Shown piece after piece: positions 57,407 to 64,000 of a DNA stretch of 64,000 bases; position 1 is the first letter of the stretch, and each line of letters starts with the position of its first letter. The notes beneath the pieces are model-generated. The model made no database searches. It saw only the letters and a list, made by a program, of their open reading frames with translations, and was not told the origin of the DNA. This stretch comes from Hofstenia miamia (Eukaryota; Xenacoelomorpha; Acoela), in assembly GCA_004352715.1 (NCBI GenBank), contig SCFE01000044.1, positions 1,874,787 to 1,938,786 on the forward strand. The letters are read 5' to 3'. Made by a program: the position numbers and the translations under genes.

Positions 57407-60400
57407 TTATAATATATATATAAGATTGAATCCACATCACTGCACATAAATATTACTTGCCTCCCAAATTTCTACATTAATTTACTTTGAATTTGCTAAA
57501 ATTTTAACTGACATTAAGAATTTTAAATATTGTCAGGGTTGCTAAGAGTTAAAAACATCCCTTTTGGATATACAAAAGAAGCAGCTAAAAATGAAGAATA
57601 AAATATTGAAAAAATTACATGCAATAATTACTAGGACTTAGTTAACTACGAACTAAAACTTTACATAGGCATACGAATAAATAAATAGTTCGTGGTTGAG
57701 GATGAGCCCGCCGTTATCTTGCGAAGGCATTGAGGGCAGAAATAAAATTGCAGATCATAATTCCTCATATAGAAAACTAGTCTTAATAATCTTTGCATAA
57801 AAGCTCTTATATATAAATATTTCTTATATATTTGAAGCCCATGCCTCACCTTGTATAACATTCTAAACCCAAGCGGAGCTTTTGCAGATATTTTCAAAAA
57901 ATAGCAATGAAATTTATATGTCTATCTATTGTATTTAAATATCAACTGTATCGGTATTGTGAAATCAATGTAGTGAACACAAATGTTTAATTATTAGAAA
58001 TGATCACATCAAAACAGATTGAATTTATTTCGTTTGTCATTTTGCATAAAAATATGACAATGTAATTTTGAAGACTAGTTGTATTTTTAGTTTATGAAAA
58101 TTCATTGGTAATAAATATGCAAATTTTGCTAAGAAATGTAAACTCTCCTGTGTTATTTAAATACATAAATATACAAATATCATATTTACATATTACACAT
58201 AAATGGCCAAAATTTTAAGTTTGTTTTCTGAACAGAAAAATACAATTCACTGGATATTTCAATAAGATTTAATGTAAGTCTAGTTGAAATTACTGAAACG
58301 GTTAGAATTAGTCTCGATGTGCTCCTTATCATTGAAGTGGGTTGTAATTACGCGAAATTTAATCCATTCTTAGGATTGTTTTGAAATAATTCGTGTCAAT
58401 GAAAACATTTATTACCTTATAAATTATCTCCATTCTAGAGTTTTCCACAAGAATCCCCTCAGGGCAAATTTCTTTCCACACCACTCCCATAGAGTGTTTT
58501 GTGGTATGGTCTTATATGACTTATTATGGGAATCTATACTGAAAAAACTGCAAATGTTCATCTCTGTTGTAAAATGAATAAAATTATTACCTACACCTCA
58601 TTTTAAATTTTCATATTCAAAGGTGAGGTATTAAATGCTTATTTTTAGTATTTCAGCATAAGCTAGTACTGAACTGAATTGAAAATAATGACAACTTGAC
58701 TCTATGATTCGGATTAGCTTTCACATGAAATAAATTTTAATTAATTTATTGTATTGCTGCTAATCTCAAATTCGAAGAAGATGCAATTTGATTAAATATA
58801 TCTACAGTATATTTAATGCCAGAATTGGCGATGTTTATTTATTATCGACTCAGGTTTTCACTATTTTTTTTCCAACACTTGATTGTTTTATGCAACCAGC
58901 TAAGCATCTAATGGAAAGTGGGCTAATCTTGAACTTTTGCCTGTTCACAGATTCAAGTGATCACTCGTAGTGTGTCTTGTCTTACCCTCATAAGATAATT
59001 GACTTACGCCTAGAGCTGTAGGTAATGGTAAGAGATTGCAAACCTGAATCAGGATGATAATACCTTTGAATAATGTATGTAATAAATTATTACATATAAG
59101 TGGAATAACTGAAGTTATATTTTCATGCATTTAGACTGCAATTACAAATATATTTAAAGAGGACTTCGAGAAATTTGGAATATATACTGGCTACGTCTCA
59201 TATCTAAGCAATGGACAATATTTTGGATATACTAATCAAAAAGCCATACCACAAGTTTTTTGGTCTGAAGGTGAACCTAGTAAGTTTTAGAATACAATAC
59301 AGGAGATTAGATGGTTTAGTGAATTCAATTAAAATATAAAACAAATATTCAGTCAAATTATAATTGCAATAATAATATAACAATAATTAGCGTTAACGAT
59401 TTTATTTCAAAAATAATCAAATTAGAAAAAATAAATTCCAACACTTTCCAAATATATATATACAGACATAGAATAGAAACATTCAAAGGATAGTGATGTT
59501 GTAATTTGCCAGATATGTCACACAATTGAGAATCCAAAAACAGTGTTAATGCAAAAATCTATATTTTAATTTTTTTTTAAATGTTTGCAATTTATGATTA
59601 ATCTAATTTTAGGCTAACTTATTAAAAATGTAAATTGGTTCCTTTTTCAAATTTGCCTTGGATATTATTATTCTATCACTTTTAACCATATTTCTACTTG
59701 CGTTACTTTAATGTAACAAACGGCTTTGTCTACATTTTTTACCAACTTTATCTAAGCACTGTAGTAAATATTGAAAGCTTTTTATGTGGAAACATCGATG
59801 GTTTTAGGTCCGCTCATGTCATGATGAATTGTGCTAAAATTACTCTTGTGTTCAAAGTCAATAAAATATTGAATTTTTTTTCAATAAGAAATCCAATTTT
59901 TTGAAAAAATTCAAATTCTTGCGTAAAATATTCATAGAACACATCCAAACTTATACAATGAAAAGGCTTGAATTCAAATAATAAGGTTTTAAATTCTATA
60001 ACATCTATACTAAGGCTTTCTAATGCTTATACAAATAACAAACACCTCGAAATATTTTGCTTTCTGAAGAAAAAGTGTCGAAGCGCGATCAGACACGCTG
60101 TGCGCAAAGTCTGAGTTCGTCGGTCCTGATAGAGTTATAAATATTGAAGAATATATTGAGGAAACAATGACACATTTTGAAATGCAATATATCTTCGAGC
60201 AAAATGTGGTGCTGGATGGTTATTTAAATTATTTCTAATTATTCAAATTGAACAATAAATACGGGGCAATTATATTAATGACCGTGTTTTATAGTGAATT
60301 GATATGTCTTTTGAAAATTTCACAGTTCAACACCTTAAATAAACAGGCAAATCTATTTTTAGCAGAAACAATTTCAATGCAATGCTTGCGTAATAAACTA

Positions 60401-61349
60401 ACTTATAGCTAAAGCATAAATTAATTGCTTATGACAAGGTTTTCCAAGATAACCTAATGATATAAATAATCATCCTTACAAGTCACTTCCTCATTTCCTA
60501 ACGTGGTCGACACAAACTCAAGGACAGCTCTTTCCTAAGTAACACATATAAATCTCAAATCAAATTAACAAGAAAGATGTGTTCCATTGTGAGCAAGAGG
60601 CTTGTAATTCCTGCTAAACTTAGACACTACATGAATTGGGTGACTTTTCAGTTAGAATCATGACAAATTTGAGGGACTTTAACATCTTTTGTAAAGCAAG
60701 GATTTAAATTGACAACAATTAGGCAAGCTTACCCTTGATTTAAAAAACTGAAATTAGTGGAATATAAATAGAACCATGTGTTGAATATGACAGAGTAGGT
60801 TAATTCCAAAAAATTGTCAATCACATGAAAAATTTCTTCTCGCCAACGTACAAAAAAATCATGTTTTTAGCAAGAAAATATTTGAAATGATTACAAAATT
60901 GCCAATTAATAGTTAATGAATTTGTATTCTTATACTATTGAAAAGATCTTGGAATTATATTTGAATAAAAAATTCATAAAACTTTCTTCGTTATCATAAT
61001 GAAATAAGAAAATTGATTTTTAGTTTATTGTCAGCAATACACTTGTGAATAGAGTGGATTTATTACAGTATTAATTTTAAGCTTATTTTCGCTCAGATTA
61101 TGGGCGCCGTTACAAAGAAATTCTAGTTGTCAAGTGAAAAGGTTCATAATTTTTATTAATTATGGAGGGCAACACCAATTTATTTATTTAGATTTCCTTG
61201 AAAATGAAGATTGTGTGTTCATATTCGTTGACAATAAGCTTCTTGGAAATCTTCCGTGCGATTATACGTTGAGCTACATTTGCGAATTTGTTGCACCGGA
61301 TTACAAGATACATGGCTACAGTAGCACTGGAAAAAGAATTGATCTGTAG
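41744..61349 (+). CDS. Lectin gene 2: secreted C-type lectin with Cys-rich N-terminal domain (5 exons)
   Basis: Modelled exons are 41744-42011, 42565-42747, 54487-54647, 59135-59279 and 61192-61349. They total 915 bp, an exact multiple of three, giving 304 residues, with intron phases 1, 1, 0, 1. Order: signal peptide, N-terminal Cys domain, an accessory 61-residue segment absent from gene 1, then a C-type lectin domain with all six cysteines. The lectin domain contains WSEGEPN, where the Asn codon is created across the last intron; an EPN triplet in this loop is the classic mannose-type calcium-site signature. Introns 2 to 4 are large (11.7, 4.5 and 1.9 kb) and intron 2 is packed with retroelement relics. 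A paralogue of gene 1 on the same strand. Probably secreted recognition protein; ligand unknown. The accessory exon is the least certain part. Confidence 0.75.
42110..42350. other. GC-richer patch in gene 2 intron 1
   Basis: ACCCGCCCGTGGC and TTTACCCGTGCCCG are foreign to the AT-rich background and resemble CCCGTACC-type words at 44250-44310 and 44620-44670. Probably pieces of non-autonomous DNA elements. The 77-codon open frame here has no recognisable domain. Confidence 0.35.
42565..42747 (+). CDS. Lectin gene 2 exon 2: accessory segment
   Basis: Acceptor CTTGCTAG before 42565 and donor GTTAGT after 42747; 183 bp, phase 1 at both ends, so it can be included or skipped without breaking the frame. 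It encodes SEVARNLPFNAEQIYLKASC, then SQLQWHLQENFGIVKY, with one Cys. I recognise no domain. Its phase symmetry fits an exon-shuffled or alternatively used module. Confidence 0.6.
42748..45317. other. Gene 2 intron 2, first part: non-coding, microsatellite and gap
   Basis: (TA)n runs at 43663-43690 and 43883-43927 flank a 192-N gap. 44250-44310 and 44620-44670 have GGGTACGGGT/ACCCGTAC words. No exon recognised. Confidence 0.5.
45318..45358. repeat. (TA)n microsatellite
   Basis: About 20 uninterrupted AT units in gene 2 intron 2. Confidence 0.95.
45771..45846. repeat. (TA)n microsatellite at 5' border of Penelope element
   Basis: About 38 units with two CA interruptions. The Penelope coding sequence begins within a few bases of its end. 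Confidence 0.95.
45847..47006 (+). mobile_element. Penelope-like element fragment (RT + GIY-YIG), bounded by (TA)n
   Basis: The frame starts inside the RT, reads AMGSSLGLSMACFAMDILES, then YYRYVDDIFTIFED (intact catalytic YVDD), NISTNFLDKTIKVFKGHYET and TDLYVPFQSYH. The end of the RT follows (LLDRIMKISSNY and KFVDNCINF). After stops, the GIY-YIG part reads YQCEEFNLSYIGETKRHFKT then RINEHIKGHLE (about 46690-46795). Penelope elements couple this RT to a GIY-YIG nuclease for target-primed insertion. It is 5'-truncated and carries several frameshifts. The 3' end stops at TTGTACTGAA and runs straight into (TA)n. Confidence 0.8.
47007..47048. repeat. (TA)n between Penelope 3' end and LINE 5' end
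   Basis: About 21 units separate two unrelated retroelements with no other sequence between. Confidence 0.95.
47049..48782 (+). mobile_element. LINE (APE-type, Jockey/CR1-like) RT fragment, copy 1
   Basis: Frames in order: KKSYKEKTIAVRNNDAHLRN (47066-47275); an overlapping frame with WKLMKKFTKNRNEKPSV, KACGPDGLPSWLFNMF, HPSQWKISNVVPLLKR and FRPVCLIAFPSICLERL (47265-47657). Then come GWQQRVITINGQ, NVGIPQGGPAFPILF, RYSEDTLIISAIKS (catalytic YADD changed to YSED), QFNNLNLVVNGE, and YLGKTVDNKQNFSKQVN, then a late TYAAPAWIYLLS-like block, into the gap at 48783. Motif A is broken. It starts at a (TA)n border. A second copy of its 5' 300 bp is at 54712-55015. Confidence 0.75.
48783..49263. other. 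Assembly gap (481 N)
   Basis: Lies between a plus-strand LINE and a minus-strand R4-like LINE, whose meeting point is hidden. Confidence 0.98.
49264..50100 (-). mobile_element. R2/R4-like LINE RT relic
   Basis: Minus-strand order from 50100 downwards: EEKVITAAKLKEALKKMKNW, YPEWM, a frameshift near 49910, GRTFLVQKDPKK, NFRPIICLPTTWKLLTSVIS, EEQKGCRTKTKRCKDQLLID, motif A LALEWIDYRKAYDSISHRW, RRGIFQGDSIAPLLF, then MDDLKMYASS. The first residue of the catalytic YMDD box is replaced by a TAA (49337-49339 on the plus strand). These blocks (QKDPKK, PEEQKGC, RGIFQGD) are typical of LINEs with restriction-like endonucleases such as R2/R4/NeSL clades. The n at 49963 falls inside it. Confidence 0.75.
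50107..50150. repeat. (ATT)n microsatellite
   Basis: Trinucleotide run, partly inverted in the middle (ATAATAATAG). It directly precedes the Penelope 3' fragment. Confidence 0.9.
50151..50420 (+). mobile_element. Penelope-like element 3' end, copy 2
   Basis: AGACTTCAAGCAAGTAATTA onward matches 46800-47006 of the other Penelope copy (for example AATACTAAATATGCCGAAAC and AATGTAGTAAGTGTG). It extends beyond it with GAAGATGATTAATAAATCGA and AACCAGTTGC, the GAAGATG...GAAACC tail common at Penelope 3' ends. Bounded by (ATT)n at the left and (TC)n(TA)n at the right. Confidence 0.75.
50422..50600. repeat. (TC)n(TA)n microsatellite with 109-N gap
   Basis: TC run, then TA run, gap at 50466-50574, TA run again. 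Confidence 0.95.
51167..51290. mobile_element. Decayed relative of the 34513 MITE
   Basis: CCATAAACAATAAATCATTT and TTATAATACGTCTTAAAATG follow the left half of the 34513-34756 MITE with substitutions. The right TIR is missing. Confidence 0.55.
51361..51523 (+). other. Open stretch after an AG acceptor, unrecognised
   Basis: After ATAATTTCAG, one frame is open for about 54 codons (NPMISGMIYALPIRITKG, VLYAIYYVNTGVMLMQWP) up to a (TA)n run. It lies in gene 2 intron 2, but its phase (0) does not fit the neighbouring phase-1 exons, and no donor is seen. Could be a relic of an element or of a duplicated exon. Confidence 0.2.
51524..51578. repeat. (TA)n microsatellite
   Basis: Two TA runs joined by a TT. 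A shorter run lies at 51317-51333. Confidence 0.95.
51580..54486. other. Gene 2 intron 2, last part: non-coding
   Basis: No coding or element signature recognised on either strand apart from short AT-driven open frames. Confidence 0.5.
54487..54647 (+). CDS. Lectin gene 2 exon 3: C-type lectin domain, N-terminal part
   Basis: Acceptor TTTTTAG, donor GTAAGG. It encodes IFKQCPDGFIEIFYENQRRC and SKCNNESSFLFEP. Same size (161 bp) and phases as gene 1. Confidence 0.8.
54674..54711. repeat. (TA)n at 5' border of LINE copy 2
   Basis: TA run beginning about 25 bp after the exon 3 splice donor and ending at the LINE 5' border. Confidence 0.95.
54712..55015 (+). mobile_element. LINE fragment, copy 2 (5' part only)
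   Basis: Matches 47049-47340 nearly base for base (70-codon frame with two residue changes: T to I and N to I). It shares the ATGAAAAGTAATAG overlap of two frames. The copies part at about 55007. It is then followed by AT-rich DNA, an n at 55068 and (TA)n. Confidence 0.85.
55069..55140. repeat. (TA)n/(TATG)n microsatellite
   Basis: Contains GTATATAAATATATGTATAT, also present at 57179-57200. Confidence 0.9.
55141..59134. other. Gene 2 intron 3 remainder: non-coding
   Basis: 55150-55215 has ACCGGTTAATC words, GC-richer than the background and loosely like the ACCGGT blocks of the composite hAT elements. (TA)n at 56916-56938. The block 57129-57421 is a compound (TA)n/ATGCATGCAT microsatellite around a 132-N gap, with ATATTTATATGCATGCATAT on both sides of the gap. 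No exon recognised. Confidence 0.5.
59135..59279 (+). CDS. Lectin gene 2 exon 4: C-type lectin domain, middle part
   Basis: Acceptor CATTTAG, donor GTAAGT. It encodes TAITNIFKEDFEKFGIYTGY, NGQYFGYTN and QVFWSEGEP. YTGY stands in for the WIGL-type core strand. 145 bp, phase 0 in, phase 1 out. Confidence 0.8.
59280..61191. other. Gene 2 intron 4
   Basis: 59790-59930 shares TTGTGCTAAAATTAC-type sequence and an AATAAAAT tail with the LINE 3' end at 20600-20690, so it is probably a LINE 3' stub. The rest is non-coding. Confidence 0.45.
61192..61349 (+). CDS. Lectin gene 2 last exon: C-type lectin domain, C-terminal part
   Basis: Acceptor TATTTAG. It encodes FLENEDCVFIFVDNKLLGNL, PCDYTLSYICEF and a short tail, ending in TAG at 61347-61349. 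Same length (158 bp) as in gene 1. Confidence 0.8.
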
Positions 61350-61524
61350 TTGAGCTCACGCTATTATCAATTGAAATTGTGTTCAAAATCAATTGCAAAT
61401 TTATAAATTGTGGATATAGTTTTTTATCAATTCATTTACTTACTTTTTAAAAAATTCTAATAGCGTCAAAGATTACTCGGCTTTGATATGGAATTGAAAT
61501 ATATATTAAATTAATTCGATTTTC

Positions 61525-61530
61525 AATAAA
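61525..61530 (+). terminator. Poly(A) signal candidate of lectin gene 2
   Basis: AATAAA 176 bp after the stop codon. Plausible but frequent by chance in this composition. Confidence 0.4.
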
Positions 61531-61589
61531 ATAACAAATGTTGTAATCAATCACCTAAAAAATTTTGAAAACACAAACGTATTATGATA

Positions 61590-62500
61590 ACTACACCATT
61601 TAAAGATCCATTTCAGAAAAAGTAATAGCAAATTCAGAAAATGTAAGTTCAAATTCAGAATGTTCAGAATCTTTAAATTTCTATATGTTTATTCATACGC
61701 AGGTTTTTGCATGTCTTATTCTATACATTTACTCTGCATAAACTTTTGATATGATTATTGTTATTATTACGACATAAATGTGGAATGCATGTACAGTAGA
61801 TTATTGCATGTAAACAGTTATTGAGGCTCAAACTTTTTATGGTTAAAACTTAGACTTATCAGATAAATGCTAACTTTATTGAAATTACACTCAAGATTAT
61901 ATATTGTTGCACACATTGTATATGATGTTACACATGATTTAAACAAATTGCTATAAACTAAATTACACAGTTTATTATCAAAATAACAACAAATTGACAT
62001 AATGAAAATGAATTATTGTCCAACTTTCATATCATTTTTTGGAGGGCATCGGAAAAGAATTTAGAGACATGATTGAATGAACGAATGCAGAGTTCAGATG
62101 AAACTGCAGCCATCACTTCATCGGCTCTGCAGAAGGCTGAAAACAGCAAAGTAAATAGTAGTGGTTGTCTACATGTACATGTAAAGTGTATATGTTTCTA
62201 AACACACAACAGAAACGTTGTATCCAAAAGTTAAACCGAAAATGATATGAACACTAAAGACCCTTGTGTTCCTTCTGTAATAAAAGTAAAATAGCATATA
62301 TTGAATGTCCACCATAAACAGGTTAATTACAACACTAAGATACTAATGAGACACCTTCGCCTTGCTTTTGGCTCTGGAAACTTAAAAATCTGAAATTGAT
62401 CTTACTTTTCTGAATTTGATCTTAGTTTTTCTGAATTTGATCATTACTTTTTCTGAATTTGATCTTGTTTTTTCTGAAATAGACCTTGAAATGGTGTAGT
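61590..62500. mobile_element. TIR element with subterminal tandem repeats, 911 bp
   Basis: The left end ACTACACCATTTAAAGATCC and the reverse complement of the right end, ACTACACCATTTCAAGGTCT, match at 17 of 20. Inside each end, a word like TTTCTGAATTTGATC is tandemly repeated (right: 62391-62486, about five copies; left: about three copies in inverse orientation at 61611-61680). The interior is non-coding. The superfamily is not assignable and no target duplication was found. Confidence 0.6.
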
Positions 62501-63362
62501 CATGTATATTGTAATACTGAAAAGGTACAAGCATTTCTAAAATTAGAGCTATATTTGATGAACAAAAATGATTAGTTTGAGGGTTTTGATGAAACTTAGA
62601 AAAAAACAAATATAGAAATAATGTCAATAATAACTTTATTTCCTAAAAGTATCCAATGACAAGGCATGATTTTTACAAAGCTATATGAACTTGAAAGATA
62701 TTGAATGCCAAGCTTATTAACTTATAAGCATTGAAAAATATAAACTAATTACAAGTTAAAACTAAGTATTTTCTCTATAATAAACTGGAAGCGATATAAA
62801 GGAAAATTTAATGTTAAATATTCAATATTCACAGGCGATGAATTGGATCTGAAAGTAACATCAGAAAGTATAATACATTTACTCTGCATCAATCATAAAG
62901 TTGTTACTTTGAGTGCATTAGATGAAAAATATATTTGATAGGGGAATTTTTTTCAAAAATTTCTTAATTGCGTAAAATAATATTTTAATTAATTATTACT
63001 ACTGCACCAAACCGCAAACAAATCTATGTCTACCGAAATTCACGGCAGTTTATTTAAAAAAGTAGTGGAAAGGAGTGAGTATATCATTCTTTATAAATTT
63101 CAGAAATCTTTGATTTATGAGTTTCTTTTTAGGTTGGGCATAAACTCTTCCAAATGGCAACCAAACACACACACANNNNNNNNNNNNNNNNNNNNNNNNN
63201 NNNNNNNNNNNNNNNNNNNNNNNNNNNNNNNNNNNNNNNNNNNNNNNNNNNNNNNNNNNNNNNNNNNNNNNNNNNNNNNNNNNNNNNNNNNNNNNNNNNN
63301 NNNNNNNNNNNNNNNNNNNNNNNNNNNNNNNNNNNNNNNNNNNNNNNNNNNNNNNNNNNNNN

Positions 63363-63401
<39 letters not shown>

Positions 63402-64000
63402 TATTAGGATTCTGCGGCCGGCTATGGAAAAAAGACCCCGGCCAAAATTCCCGGCTAAGATTCGTTTCTGAACATCATGATGAACAATTTATTTCCATGA
63501 TTTTTATTTGTATTTTTGTTTTTAAAACAGCCGTTTGAGCATTTTCATTGTTTGTTCGAACTATGAGCATGTTTTAATCGTTCTATTGAAAGTTACGGAT
63601 TTTCACACCGTAGTAGTAAAAGTGCAGACTACGGCAATTTATTTTGCACATCCGACTACGGCCCAGCAAATAGCCTTTCCCGCAAAACACTTATTGTCAC
63701 CCCACAAAAATAAAAATTTATCTGACGTTTCAGGCAATGCTTTACTTTTCTATTTATGTTGCTATATAATGGTTGTTTTCTAACAATTCATGTTTGGTGG
63801 TATTTAAATTGTGTTTGAATGATAATTAAAAGCTACCTTACTTATATAGTGGAAACTTTGAAAAAATAGAGAGAATGATTAAATTATGGGAGTGACTAGT
63901 AAAGTGTGACCGACTAAGAGATAGATAAATTTTTATTTTGTTCCAAATCATGAACAAACAGGACTAAAATTTACAATAAATCACAGGTAAAATTTCTCCA
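62501..64000. other. Non-coding DNA to window end
   Basis: Contains a 187-N gap (63176-63362) between (CA)n and (TA)n. A GC-rich patch at 63410-63470 (GCGGCCGGC, GACCCCGGCC, CCCGGC) follows the TA run. Nothing coding recognised. Confidence 0.5.

Noticed and set aside
43595-57447. Tyr-Ile repeat 'proteins' at several sites
   Set aside because: Direct translations of (TA)n microsatellites.
57661-57897. 78-codon minus-strand frame with FCPQCLRKIT
   Set aside because: One CxxC pair only, no partner Cys/His, no flanking exons recognised.

Overview
This is an AT-rich, intron-containing animal genome scaffold, almost certainly from an invertebrate metazoan. I cannot name the phylum. The evidence is two multi-exon genes with clean GT/AG introns, C-type lectin domains with signal peptides, long non-coding stretches, many (TA)n microsatellites, and a dense mix of animal-type transposable elements: CR1/L2-like LINEs, R2/R4-like LINEs, Penelope-like elements, Ty3/gypsy-like elements, hAT, Tc1/mariner and MITEs. 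There is no sign of bacterial gene organisation.

Layout. 0-7 kb: a decayed fragment of a PolB-type large DNA transposon, LINE and Penelope fragments, and one larger CR1/L2-like LINE with an SGNH-type ORF1, a 2A-like motif, an APE endonuclease and an RT. 6.7-13.2 kb: the 3' half of a gypsy-like retroelement (integrase, then a long unrecognised open region, then a polypurine tract and LTR start). Part of that downstream region is also present as a roughly 1.7 kb inverted copy head-to-head upstream of the integrase. 13.2-22.4 kb: non-coding DNA with a tRNA-like SINE head, a LINE split by a 1.5 kb hAT element with 8-bp target duplications, and more LINE pieces. 22.45-25.76 kb: lectin gene 1. 26-41.7 kb: intergenic DNA with several TIR elements, including two related composite hAT-like elements that each carry a LINE RT piece, a nested MITE, and a decayed Tc1/mariner transposase. 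41.74-61.35 kb: lectin gene 2, the paralogue of gene 1. Its introns hold Penelope and LINE fragments bounded by (TA)n. 61.4-64 kb: a TIR element with subterminal tandem repeats, then non-coding DNA.

The only clearly functional-looking host genes are the two lectin paralogues. Each encodes a signal peptide, a conserved cysteine-containing N-terminal domain (C-x6-C-x11-C-x-C, perhaps PAN/apple-like) and a C-terminal C-type lectin domain. All intron phases agree, and the spliced lengths are multiples of three (304 and 223 residues as modelled). They are tandem paralogues and probably make secreted recognition proteins. The transposable-element genes are all damaged by stops, frameshifts or lost catalytic residues.

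The assembly is fragmentary. Twelve runs of N were seen, seven of them beside (TA)n. Several single-n joins are flanked by near-identical duplicated sequence and look like unmerged contig overlaps rather than biology. No CRISPR array, rRNA, intact tRNA gene or bacterial operon was seen.
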